Source: Streptomyces broussonetiae
GTDB lineage: Bacteria > Actinomycetota > Actinomycetes > Streptomycetales > Streptomycetaceae
Direction of reading: 5' to 3'
DNA: 64,000 nt
NCBI RefSeq assembly: GCF_009796285.1
Contig: NZ_CP047020.1
Coordinates: 7,192,001 to 7,256,000, forward strand
A program made the translations under genes and the position numbers. The notes below the pieces were generated by a model that worked only from the letters and a program-made list of their open reading frames with translations, did no database searches and was not told where the DNA came from. Every line of letters starts with the position of its first letter. The first letter of the stretch is position 1. Shown piece by piece: positions 1 through 7,568 of this stretch.

Positions 1-197
1 GCCTGAGTGCCTTCGGCTACGGCCCCAAGACGCTGGCCCGCATCCTGCGCCTGCAGCGCGCGCTGAAGCTGGCACGCTCCGGGCTGCCGTACGCCGAGAC
101 GGCGATCCGCGCGGGCTATGCCGATCAGCCCCATCTCGCCCGCGAGGTGCGGGAGTTGGCGGGCCGGCCGCTCGGGGAGCTACTCGGCGGCGGGTAG
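1..197 (+). CDS. AraC-family transcriptional regulator, C-terminal part (5' end outside window)
   Basis: Only the last 64 codons are present, read in frame 3 to a TAG stop at 195-197. The residues form the second helix-turn-helix of an AraC/XylS DNA-binding domain: LARILRLQRALKLAR, then AETAIRAGYADQPHLAREVREL, with the family's conserved hydrophobic spacing and the AGYADQPHL turn. The sensory N-terminus is not visible. The last 18 bp overlap tail-to-tail the end of the VOC gene on the other strand. AraC regulators beside VOC proteins are common, but whether this one controls its neighbour cannot be seen. The domain call is firm; target and effector are unknown. Confidence 0.85.
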   Translation, partial: LSAFGYGPKTLARILRLQRALKLARSGLPYAETAIRAGYADQPHLAREVRELAGRPLGELLGGG

Positions 198-581
198 CGG
201 GGCGAACAGGTCGACCCCGTTGCCGTCGGGGTCGTGGACGGTGGCGTACCGCTGCCCCCAGAAGGCGTTCCACGGCTTCAGCTCACCGTGGTACCCGGCG
301 CCCACGAGATCCTCGTACAGGGCGTCGACCTCGGCGGGCGAGCCGCACCGGAAGGCGAGCCCGACGCGCCCGCCGCCCTCGGGGGGTCGCCAGCCGGGGT
401 GGAAGGAGCGGACGGTCTCCTCGGTGTCCAGGGCGAGCAGCAGCCCGCCGGGCAGCTCGGCCTCGACATGAGGCTGTTCCTCGGCCCCGGGCGGGAAGAC
501 CAGCCCGAGGCGGCGGTAGAAGGCGAGCGAGGCGGTCAGGTCCCCGGCCACCACGCCGATCACGGCGAATCGTGCAGTCAT
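180..581 (-). CDS. VOC (glyoxalase/bleomycin-resistance) family protein, 133 aa
   Basis: A 133-residue single-module vicinal-oxygen-chelate protein. The N-terminus (MTARFAVIGVVAGDLTASLA) starts the first beta-alpha-beta-beta-beta unit, FYRRLGLVFPP is the typical helix end, and HDPDGNGVDLFAPL near the C-terminus is the family's closing strand motif. Members bind a metal or sequester a ligand; the substrate here cannot be assigned. The ATG at 579-581 is the first start that gives a normal VOC N-terminus; the open frame continues upstream but runs antisense through the next gene. It overlaps the convergent AraC gene by 18 bp. Possible roles include a glyoxalase-like enzyme or a small drug-binding protein. 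Confidence 0.85.
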   Translation of the reverse strand: MTARFAVIGVVAGDLTASLAFYRRLGLVFPPGAEEQPHVEAELPGGLLLALDTEETVRSFHPGWRPPEGGGRVGLAFRCGSPAEVDALYEDLVGAGYHGELKPWNAFWGQRYATVHDPDGNGVDLFAPLPAAE

Positions 582-673
582 GGGATCACCGTAGGAGGGC
601 GGCGGCGGGCCGGTCTTGAAGGAATCGGCCACCCCGGCAACCGCGAGCCTCCAGGCCTCCGGCGCTGTGCCGC

Positions 674-1306
674 TCAGCCGAGGGTAACCGGGCCGTTCGG
701 GGTGTCCACGGTGCACTTGAGCGCCACCGGGCCCTCGGCCAGGGCCAGCTCCGTGCCCAGGGCCGCCAGCGGCCCGCGCACCTCCTTCGGGTCGGGCACC
801 GTGGCCGTCACCTCCAGCAGGGGGGTGACGGGCAGGCCGGAGACGGCCGGGTGGCGGGAGTCGCCCCAGTCGATCAGGAACGGCACCAGACCGGAGGGGT
901 GCGCGCAGTCGCCGTCGGTCAGCCGCCAGCGCAGTACGGTGCCGTCGGGGGTGCGGCGGCTCATCGGGCGCACGGGCCCGGGGTCGTAGCCCCGCGCGCG
1001 GGCCGTCATGATCGCCGAGTCCAGGTCGGGCGGGCTGATCGCCCAGGTCAGGATGCGCGGCCCGGTCAGCTGGTCGACGCCGAACGGCCGCGGTCCGGCG
1101 GGCTCCGGCTGCTCCGGGTCGGGCCCGAGGATCTCCAGATAGCTTCGGCCGCCCAGCCCCACCAGGTGGTTGCGGGTGCCGAGCCCCAGATGGACACCGC
1201 CGGGCGCGGGGGCCACCCCGGTGCGCCGGGTGAAGTCGCCGACGGTCGCGGCGAGATCGGGCGTGGCGAGGACGAGATGGTCCAGGAGCGGGGGAACGGC
1301 GTTCAT
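674..1306 (-). CDS. VOC-type protein with Glyoxalase_3-like domain, 210 aa
   Basis: The 210-residue protein begins LLDHLVLATPDLAATVGDFT, the opening strand and helix of the glyoxalase-like fold. LGTRNHLVGLGGRSYLEILGPD is the signature seen in the Glyoxalase_3 group, with candidate ligand positions H9 and E59. The second half (GLVPFLIDWGDSRHPA) matches the same group. Function is unknown for most members. It lies 92 bp upstream of the other VOC gene on the same strand, so the two could be co-transcribed, but they are different subfamilies. The ATG at 1304-1306 has no strong ribosome site. Confidence 0.8.
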   Translation of the reverse strand: MNAVPPLLDHLVLATPDLAATVGDFTRRTGVAPAPGGVHLGLGTRNHLVGLGGRSYLEILGPDPEQPEPAGPRPFGVDQLTGPRILTWAISPPDLDSAIMTARARGYDPGPVRPMSRRTPDGTVLRWRLTDGDCAHPSGLVPFLIDWGDSRHPAVSGLPVTPLLEVTATVPDPKEVRGPLAALGTELALAEGPVALKCTVDTPNGPVTLG

Positions 1307-1531
1307 GCCCGGCGAGGCTACGGTGACCGGACCCGCGCTTCAAGCGAGTGGAGCCGGACTCGAGCCGCTCAGGAACGTTTCTGCGGTGAACCGGCTCCAC
1401 CATTGGGGTGAGTAAAGCTCGCGTACATGGATCGTCATGTGAGTTTCTATAGATGCTCTTGTTTTGGCAAAGGGCGTCAGGCGCGGTAGCCCATTCGCTC
1501 CGTGTCACCCACCCACAGGAGGAGCCGGACC

Positions 1532-2395
1532 TTGATTCACGGTAATCAGCTGCGCGAGCGCATCGCCGGGCCCGGGACCACACCGCTGATCGGCGTGTAC
1601 GACATGTATTCGGCGTCGATCGCGGCCAAGCACTACGACGGCATGTTCGTCTCGGGCTTCGGATTCGCGGCGTCGTACTACGGACTGCCCGACATCGGTT
1701 TCATCGCCTGGCCCGACATGGTGGCCTTCGTCCAGCGGCTGCGGGGCGCCTTCCCGCACCACCATCTGCTCGTCGACATCGACGACGGGTACGTCGACCC
1801 CGAGGTCGCCTGTCATGTCGTCGAGGGGCTGGAGCGCATCGGTGCCTCCGGTGTGATCCTGGAGGACCAGAAGCGGCCCCGCCGCTGCGGCCATGCCGAC
1901 GGCAAGCAGGTGCTGCCGCTGGAGGAGTACCTGGAGAAGCTCAACAAGGTCCTCGAGGCCCGCGAGAACCTGGTCGTGGTGGCCCGTACGGACGCCACCG
2001 ACGAAAACGACATCCTGCACCGCGCGGAGCGGCTGGCCGCCACCGACGCCGACGTCGTCCTGGTCGACGGGGTGCGCAGCGTCGAGTGGATCAAGCGCAT
2101 CCGCAAGGTCGTGGGGGGCAAGCCGCTGCTGTTCAACCAGATCGCCGGCGGCAAGTCACCCCGACTCTCCCTCGGTGAACTGACCGACCTGGGTGTGGAC
2201 GTCGCGATCTACAGCACCCCGTGTCTGTTCGCCGCGCACGAGGCGATGGACTCCGCGCTCGCCGAACTGAAGGACGCCGACGGCCGGTTGCCCGAGGTGG
2301 ACCCGGCCGGCGGTGTCGGCGTGAAGGCCGCCACCAGCCTGCTGGAGCGCAACATCGCCCGTGAGCGGCTCGCGCCCGAGGGCGTGGGCGCGTGA
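1532..2395 (+). CDS. Isocitrate lyase / phosphoenolpyruvate mutase superfamily protein, 287 aa
   Basis: A (beta/alpha)8-barrel enzyme of the ICL/PEP mutase superfamily, which makes or breaks C-C or P-C bonds next to a carboxylate. Visible features are GVYDMYSASIAAKHYDG at the N-terminus, the metal-binding DIDDGY motif, the loop EDQKRPRRCGHADGK containing the catalytic-type Cys of the K-(K/R)-C-G-H lyase signature, and VARTDA. The Cys argues for a lyase rather than a PEP mutase, which has a different loop; carboxy-PEP phosphonomutase-like activity remains possible. I chose the TTG at 1532 because AGGAGG lies eight bases upstream; a GTG at 1502 is in frame but lies upstream of that ribosome site. 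The stop overlaps the next gene by 4 bp. Confidence 0.85.
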   Translation: MIHGNQLRERIAGPGTTPLIGVYDMYSASIAAKHYDGMFVSGFGFAASYYGLPDIGFIAWPDMVAFVQRLRGAFPHHHLLVDIDDGYVDPEVACHVVEGLERIGASGVILEDQKRPRRCGHADGKQVLPLEEYLEKLNKVLEARENLVVVARTDATDENDILHRAERLAATDADVVLVDGVRSVEWIKRIRKVVGGKPLLFNQIAGGKSPRLSLGELTDLGVDVAIYSTPCLFAAHEAMDSALAELKDADGRLPEVDPAGGVGVKAATSLLERNIARERLAPEGVGA

Positions 2396-2700
2396 ACGGT
2401 GCCGCATCCCGGATCGGGCGGGCGGCGGTCCTCGCCGCCGCGGCGCTCGCCGTCGGCACGGCACCCGCGGCCGCGTCCGACAGCCTGATCACCGTGATCG
2501 ACAACTCCCACGCCGACTCCTGGATCGAGGTCGACCGCACGGCCAACGTCCAGACCGGCAAGGGCACGGCCGGGAGCGACCACGACGGCAGCGCCGTGGA
2601 CGCGATCGAGGCCCTGGTCGGCGGCAGCCCCAACCACCGGGAGGTCTGGGACGACGGGCCGGCCGAGGGGACGGCCGTTCCCCCGGGGGCCGCTCGCTGA
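2392..2700 (+). CDS. Small secreted protein of unknown function, 102 aa
   Basis: The GTG start overlaps the TGA of the preceding enzyme gene (GTGA), suggesting translational coupling. The first 29 residues look like a Sec signal peptide: a short basic start (MNGAASRIGR), a hydrophobic Ala/Val/Leu core, and an Ala-rich cleavage region before SDSLITVIDN. The mature part is about 70 acidic, hydrophilic residues without cysteines or any family I recognise. Secretion coupled to a cytosolic ICL/PEP mutase-family enzyme is unusual and gives no clear functional hint. Two stacked hairpins follow the stop. The gene could be a spurious extension of the operon, but the signal peptide and coupling support it. 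Confidence 0.55.
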   Translation: MNGAASRIGRAAVLAAAALAVGTAPAAASDSLITVIDNSHADSWIEVDRTANVQTGKGTAGSDHDGSAVDAIEALVGGSPNHREVWDDGPAEGTAVPPGAAR

Positions 2701-2715
2701 AGCACGACCGTTCGG

Positions 2716-2782
2716 CGGCGACGGCCGGGCGCCCCGTGCGGGGCACCCGGCCGTCGCCGTCTCACGGCCCGGATCGGGCCGT
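2716..2782. terminator. Paired hairpins between convergent genes
   Basis: A 14-bp perfect stem (2716-2729 with 2746-2759) carries a second 5-bp GC stem and tetraloop above one mismatch. A second hairpin, ACGGCCCG-GAT-CGGGCCGT, follows at 2764-2782. They lie between two genes ending towards each other (2700 and 2793) and probably act as a bidirectional terminator. There is no U-tract, as is usual in Streptomyces. Confidence 0.7.
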
Positions 2783-2792
2783 GGCCCGCGGC

Positions 2793-2996
2793 TCAGTCCT
2801 CGCCGAGGTCGGGGCGGCCGTTCTCGTCGAGTTCGACGTCCTCCTTGGGGTCGTGGCCGTCACCGGGTGTGGAGACGGCGGTGCGGTGCTGTCCGGGGGC
2901 GAGGGTGCGGCAGGCGGCGTGAGCCGTGCCGTAGGCGGCGACCAGAGCGACTGCGAGCACGGCCAGGGCCGCTGCGGTACGCGTGGTAAGGATCAT
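2793..2996 (-). CDS. Small exported or membrane-anchored protein, 67 aa
   Basis: Short protein whose first 28 residues are a good signal peptide or N-terminal anchor (MILTTRTAAALAVLAVALVA followed by an Ala-rich region ending in HAAC). The remaining 39 residues are acidic and Pro/Asp/Glu-rich (DPKEDVELDENGRPDLGED). The Cys straight after HAA lacks a convincing lipobox, so a lipoprotein is only a possibility. No family is recognised. The ribosome site is weak, so the gene is tentative. Confidence 0.45.
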   Translation of the reverse strand: MILTTRTAAALAVLAVALVAAYGTAHAACRTLAPGQHRTAVSTPGDGHDPKEDVELDENGRPDLGED

Positions 2997-3388
2997 GCCC
3001 GGGAAACGATCTTGAGCGTGGCGCAGTCACCGTCCTGCGTCCGAGCGGGCGTGCCATGTCACGCGGTTGGCCGCTCCACGGGCGAGACGGCCGGGCTCCC
3101 GCCGTGCATCAACGGGCCCCGGGGCAGGCCCGGCAGCTCGTACGTGCGCCCCGGGCGACCGCCTCGCCGCAACCGGTGTGCCCCAAGGGCTCGGCGGGGT
3201 GGCGTACGGGGGCCGGGCGTCGTCCGCGGACGACGGGGGAAGGGGCCGCGCCGAGGTGCGTACGACGGCATGGGTGCATGCCCGGCACCGGATGCTCGCC
3301 CTCGGCACTCCTGCGGCGGCCCGGGCTACCCCGCGCAATCCGCCGTTGCGGACCGGTGGGCCTGCGCAAGGCGCCCCCGCCACGGTCG
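2997..3388. other. Intergenic stretch with no supported gene
   Basis: Several overlapping frames are open here, but none has a ribosome site, a recognisable domain or consistent third-position bias. GC-rich inverted segments around 3095-3135 (CCGGGC / GCCCGG) could be a terminator remnant for the dehydrogenase gene ending at 3389. I see nothing else. Confidence 0.4.
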
Positions 3389-4405
3389 TCAGGCGATCCG
3401 GGCCAGATCCGCGTGCCGCACCTCGTGCAGCGGCGGCAGGCCCGCGGCCAGCCGCTCCAGTTCCTCCGCGACGATCGTGCCCAGTCTCTCCAGCTCATTG
3501 CCGAGCGAGCCCGCGATGTGCGGGGTGAGGAAGACGTTGGACAGCCGGTACAGCGGGGAGCCTGCGGGCAGCGGCTCGGGTTCGGTGACGTCGAGGACCG
3601 CGCGCAGGCGGCCCGAGACCAGCTCCTCGGTCAGCGCCTCGTGGTCGACCAGCGCACCGCGCGCGGTGTTGATCAGCACGCTGCCGTCCCGGAGGAGGGC
3701 GAGCCGGTCGCGGTCGAGCATGCGGTGGGTCTCGGGGATGTCGGGGGCGTGCAGGCTGACGATGTCGCTGCGCCGCAACAGGTCCTCCAGCCCCAGCAGT
3801 TCGGCCCCGAGGGCGGCGGCCTCGGCGGGGCTGACGTAGGGGTCGTGCAGCAGGACCGTGAGGTCGAACGGCCGCAGCAGTTCCGTCAGGCGGCGGCCCA
3901 CGCGGGAGGCGCCGATCACTCCGACGCGGCGGCCGAGGTTGCCGGTGGTCACGGTCTCGGCGGAGGTCGGACGGACGTGGGTGCGGCGGTAGCGCTCGCG
4001 GTGGCCGAAGGCGTCCTTGCCGGCGAGCAGGATCATCGCGAGCGTGTACTCGGCCACCGGCACGGCGTTGCCGGTGGCCGCGCTGGAGACGGTGACGCCG
4101 TGTTTCCACACCGCCTCGCCGACCAGGGAGCGGACCGAGCCCGCCGCATGCAGGACGGCACGCAGTCTCGGAGCCGCGGCCAGGACACCGGCGTCCAGGT
4201 GCGGGCAGCCCCAGCCGGTGATCAGCACCTCGGCCCGGGCCAGGGCGTCGGCCGCCGCCGGATCGGCGAAGTCCCGTACGACGAAAGCCGCGTCGAGGTC
4301 GGCCGTGCGCCCCAGCCGGGTCATGAGCGGCGGGGGGAAAAGCAACGGGAGGTGCACCGGATCCATCGCGAACACGGCCCGCGGCGGCCTAGGGCTGGGG
4401 GGCAT
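3389..4405 (-). CDS. D-isomer-specific 2-hydroxyacid dehydrogenase family protein, 338 aa
   Basis: NAD(P)-dependent oxidoreductase that interconverts a 2-oxoacid and its D-2-hydroxyacid. The nucleotide-binding fingerprint appears as VGVIGASRVGRRLTELL. The catalytic triad is visible: Arg in NTARGALVD, Glu in DVTEPEPLP and His in TPHIAGS. The length is usual for the family. I chose the ATG at 4403-4405 because AGGAG lies seven bases upstream, which removes a 40-residue N-terminal extension with no family match. Substrate cannot be told (glyoxylate, hydroxypyruvate, phosphoglycerate-like or other). It is divergent from the carboxylesterase gene and shares its promoter region. Confidence 0.9.
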   Translation of the reverse strand: MPPSPRPPRAVFAMDPVHLPLLFPPPLMTRLGRTADLDAAFVVRDFADPAAADALARAEVLITGWGCPHLDAGVLAAAPRLRAVLHAAGSVRSLVGEAVWKHGVTVSSAATGNAVPVAEYTLAMILLAGKDAFGHRERYRRTHVRPTSAETVTTGNLGRRVGVIGASRVGRRLTELLRPFDLTVLLHDPYVSPAEAAALGAELLGLEDLLRRSDIVSLHAPDIPETHRMLDRDRLALLRDGSVLINTARGALVDHEALTEELVSGRLRAVLDVTEPEPLPAGSPLYRLSNVFLTPHIAGSLGNELERLGTIVAEELERLAAGLPPLHEVRHADLARIA

Positions 4406-4657
4406 GGCTCTCCTGACGAACGACGGGCTCTCCGGGTGGACGACGAGTCTGGCGGACAACGGTGGGAACGCGGTTTCGGAAAGCGCCTTCTGCGACCTCT
4501 TCGCCCGGTGTACGCAAAGTGACATACCCGTTATTCACCGTGACGTCATGGCCCGAATGGCCCTCCCCCGTGCCCGTGCACCGGAATACCGGACGCTCCT
4601 GTGGTGCTCTGTTGGTGCACGGTGCATGCGTGCGCGGCGGCGAAGGGCTGGTGGGCG

Positions 4658-6238
4658 ATGACGGCAGACCAGGCGAACCCCGAGACCGGGCCCGAGGCGA
4701 GGACGCCGTACGGGGCCGTACGCGGCCGGTACGAACACGGCGTCGCGGTCTTCCGGGGCATCCCCTACGCCGCACCGCCCTTCGGCCCCCGCCGGTTCCG
4801 CCCGCCCCGGCCGCCCGAGCCCTGGGACGGGGTGCGCGACGCCGGCGCCTTCGGACCCACCGCGCCCAAGCCGCCGTACTCCGAGGCCTTCGCCCAGTAC
4901 CTGTCCGACCCGGACATCCCCGGCGACGACTGCCTCAACCTCAACGTATGGACCCCCGCGCCCGACCCCGGCGCCCGCCTTCCCGTCCTGGTCTGGCTCC
5001 ACGGCGGTGCCCTGACCAGAGGATCCTCCGCCGTACCCGTCTACGACGGATACGGCTTCGCCCGCGACGGCGTCGTCTTTGTCTCCGTCAACTACCGCCT
5101 CGGCGTCGAGGGTTACGGACTGTTCCCCGACGCTCCGCCCAACCCCGGCCTGCGCGACCAACTCGCCGCCCTGCAGTGGGTGCACGACGCGATCGGCGCC
5201 TTCGGCGGCGACCCGGACCGGATCACGCTGTGCGGCCAGTCGGCCGGCGCCATCAGCGTCGGTGCCCTGCTCGCCGCACCCGCAGCCCGGGGACTGATCC
5301 GGCGTGCGGTCCTGCAGAGCGGACCGCCGGAGGCGTCCGACCGCGACAAGGTGCGACGGATGGTGCGCCGCATGGCCATGCGGCTGAAGATCCCCGCCAC
5401 CGCCGAGGCCTTCGCCGCCGTCGACCGCGACCTGCTGCTGCGCACGCAGGCCGAGGTCGGCCGGCTCGGCAGCCCGGTCCTGGGCGGCCCCGCGTTCGGC
5501 ATCGTCGTGGACGGCGACCTCGTACCCCGTGACCCGCTCAAGACCCTGATCGACGGCGAGAGCGCCCGGGGCGTCGACCTCCTCATGGGCTGGACCCGCG
5601 ACGAATACCGGCTCTGGCTCGTCCCCGGCGGGCTGATGGAGCACGTCGACCGCCTCGGCCCCGTCGCCCTCGCCGGCGCGATGGCCCGCTGCCACACCGG
5701 CCACGAGGTGCCCCGCGGCTACCGCGCCCTGCACCCCGACGCCGGCGCCGCCGAGATCGTCGGCCAGATGGTCACCGACCACCTGCTGCGCGTTCCCCTG
5801 CACCGCCTCGCCGACGCGCGCCCCGGCGCCTGTCACCTCTACGAGTTCGCCTGGCCGTCCCGCCTGCCCGGACTCGGTGCCTGCCACGCCCTGGAACTGG
5901 GCTTCGTCTTCGACAGCGGGGACACCCCCGCATCGAAGAGACTGGCCGGAGAGGGTGCCCCGCACACACTGTGCGAGGCGATGCACGGCGCCTGGGTGCG
6001 CTTCGCCACGACCGGCGACCCCGGCTGGCAGGCCTGGGACGCGACCCACCCCGTACGGATCTTCGGCGACGGCGAACCGCGCACCGCATACGGCCCACGG
6101 GACACGGAGGTCGCCCTCTGGTCGACCACCTCCACCGCCCCGCCACCGGACCCCGCCGCGGAAATCCGGGCCCCGGGAGCGGAGTGGGCGGCGGCCGTAC
6201 GGCGGTTGCGGCGGTCGGTGGGGGCACGGCGGCGCTGA
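4658..6238 (+). CDS. Type-B carboxylesterase / cholinesterase-like hydrolase, 526 aa
   Basis: An alpha/beta-hydrolase of the carboxylesterase type-B family, hydrolysing carboxylic esters. Diagnostic segments are GVAVFRGIPYAAPPFGPRRF near the N-terminus, DDCLNLNVWTP, the oxyanion-hole HGGALTRG, and the nucleophile elbow GQSAGAISVG (Ser in GQSAG, a variant of GESAG). A Glu in GWTRDEYRLWL and the His in LGACHALELGFVF are the likely other triad members. There is no signal peptide, so the enzyme is probably cytosolic. The ATG at 4658 was chosen over 4601 because the extra residues (Cys/Trp-rich) do not resemble the family; GAAGG lies some 10-15 bases upstream. It converges on mmuM with a 30-bp gap. 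Confidence 0.9.
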   Translation: MTADQANPETGPEARTPYGAVRGRYEHGVAVFRGIPYAAPPFGPRRFRPPRPPEPWDGVRDAGAFGPTAPKPPYSEAFAQYLSDPDIPGDDCLNLNVWTPAPDPGARLPVLVWLHGGALTRGSSAVPVYDGYGFARDGVVFVSVNYRLGVEGYGLFPDAPPNPGLRDQLAALQWVHDAIGAFGGDPDRITLCGQSAGAISVGALLAAPAARGLIRRAVLQSGPPEASDRDKVRRMVRRMAMRLKIPATAEAFAAVDRDLLLRTQAEVGRLGSPVLGGPAFGIVVDGDLVPRDPLKTLIDGESARGVDLLMGWTRDEYRLWLVPGGLMEHVDRLGPVALAGAMARCHTGHEVPRGYRALHPDAGAAEIVGQMVTDHLLRVPLHRLADARPGACHLYEFAWPSRLPGLGACHALELGFVFDSGDTPASKRLAGEGAPHTLCEAMHGAWVRFATTGDPGWQAWDATHPVRIFGDGEPRTAYGPRDTEVALWSTTSTAPPPDPAAEIRAPGAEWAAAVRRLRRSVGARRR

Positions 6239-6268
6239 CCGGGCGCGAACGGGTCGCCCCGCCCGCGT

Positions 6269-7198
6269 TCAGGCCGCGTCCAACGCCTGCCTGATCGACG
6301 CGATCGCCTCCGGCCCCACCCGGCAGCACCCCCCGATCAGCCGCGCACCCGCGTCCCGCCACGTCTTCACCTGCCCGGTGCCGAACCTCGTCCGTCCCGT
6401 CCAGGCCCGCGCCCCGGCGTCCCATGCCTCCCCGCTGTTGGGATAGACCACGACCGGTTTGCCGGTGACCCGCGCCGCGATCTCCACGGCGGGCCCCGCG
6501 TCTTTCGGCGCGCAGCAGTTCACACCCACCGCGATCACCTCGTCCACGCCGGCGGCCAGGGCGAACGCCTGCTCCAGAGGCTGCCCGGCACGGGTGTGCA
6601 CACCGTCGACCGTGTACGACAGCCACGCCGGCACCCCCAGCCCCTGCACCGCCCTGAGCAGCGCGGCGCCCTCGTCGGCGTCCGGCACCGTCTCCAGCGC
6701 GAGGACGTCCGGGCCGGCCGCGGCCAGTGCCTCGATGCGCGGCCGGTGGAATCGCTCCAGCTCGTCCACGCTCAGCCCGTAGCGTCCCCGGTACTCGGAA
6801 CCGTCCGCGAGCATCGCCCCGTACGGCCCGGCCGAGGCCGCCACCCACAGCGGCCGTTCGACACCCGCCGCCCCGGCCCGCCGGGCGGCCGTACGTGCGA
6901 GATCCACGCTCAGCGCCAGCAGCCGCGCCGCCTCGTCGTGACCGGTGCCGCGCCGGGCGAAGCCCTCGAAGGTGGCCTGGTAGCTGGCGGTGATCGCGAC
7001 GTCCGCGCCCGCCAGGAAGTAGGCGAGATGCGCCTCGGCGATCGCCTCCGGCCGCTCGGCGAGCAGCCGCGCCGACCACAGCTCGTCGCTCAGGTCGTGC
7101 CCGGCGGACTCCAGCTGGTTGGACATGCCGCCGTCGAGCACGACGGTGCCGGCGGCGAGGGCGTCGGCGAGGTCGGGGGAGGTGGGGCTGGTGGTCAT
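6269..7198 (-). CDS. mmuM: Homocysteine S-methyltransferase
   Basis: Zn-dependent enzyme that transfers a methyl group from S-methylmethionine (or S-adenosylmethionine) to homocysteine to make methionine. The 309-residue protein has the family's start (VVLDGGMSNQLESAGHDL), the ITASYQATFEGF strand-helix, and the three zinc-binding Cys in GVNCCAP and GGCCRVGP. Length and order match MmuM. No permease gene is adjacent, so S-methylmethionine uptake is not encoded here. The ATG at 7196-7198 is the natural family start. Confidence 0.93.
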   Translation of the reverse strand: MTTSPTSPDLADALAAGTVVLDGGMSNQLESAGHDLSDELWSARLLAERPEAIAEAHLAYFLAGADVAITASYQATFEGFARRGTGHDEAARLLALSVDLARTAARRAGAAGVERPLWVAASAGPYGAMLADGSEYRGRYGLSVDELERFHRPRIEALAAAGPDVLALETVPDADEGAALLRAVQGLGVPAWLSYTVDGVHTRAGQPLEQAFALAAGVDEVIAVGVNCCAPKDAGPAVEIAARVTGKPVVVYPNSGEAWDAGARAWTGRTRFGTGQVKTWRDAGARLIGGCCRVGPEAIASIRQALDAA

Positions 7199-7568
7199 GT
7201 CACGACGCTAGTCGAAGCAGGAGCCGCACCGGCACGGGTGTCCGGCGGCCGGGCGTCCCCGGACGCGGCCGGCAACGCTCACCGGCCCGCCGAAGCCGCT
7301 GCCGAAAGGGCTTTCCCCCCTTCGCGCCGGACCCATTGACCCCACAGCCGTCCACCCTTACCTTTTCGGCGTTCAGGATCACCGATGACGTACGCGACAA
7401 CACCCACACCTGCGTGCACGACGTGACCGTCCACGCCGGCCTCGCCCGTGACGCACCCGTCGCCCTGCATCCGGTCCCCGAGGCCCTGGTGCGGGTGGGA
7501 CGAGGTCCTGGGGTGCCCCGACCGGAACCGGGGCGCCCCGGGTCCCGCCAGGAAGGAACGCCACCGCC
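7199..7568. other. Divergent intergenic region between mmuM and the DUF2264 gene
   Basis: 370 bp without a convincing gene. It holds the promoter at 7336-7364, the long leader of the downstream gene and, presumably, the unrecognised mmuM promoter. Confidence 0.5.
7336..7364 (+). promoter_or_regulatory. Predicted housekeeping-type promoter of the DUF2264 gene
   Basis: TTGACC at 7336-7341 is separated by exactly 17 bases from TACCTT at 7359-7364, a good HrdB-type promoter. A start near 7371 would give an untranslated leader of almost 200 bases before the GTG at 7569. That leader contains a GC-rich hairpin (around 7510-7545, GGTGCCCCG/CGGGGCGCC). No other gene fits between. Confidence 0.5.

Noticed and set aside
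2361..3839. 492-codon frame crossing several genes and intergenic regions
   Set aside because: Arg/Pro/Gly-rich translation without a domain; it overlaps three better-supported genes.
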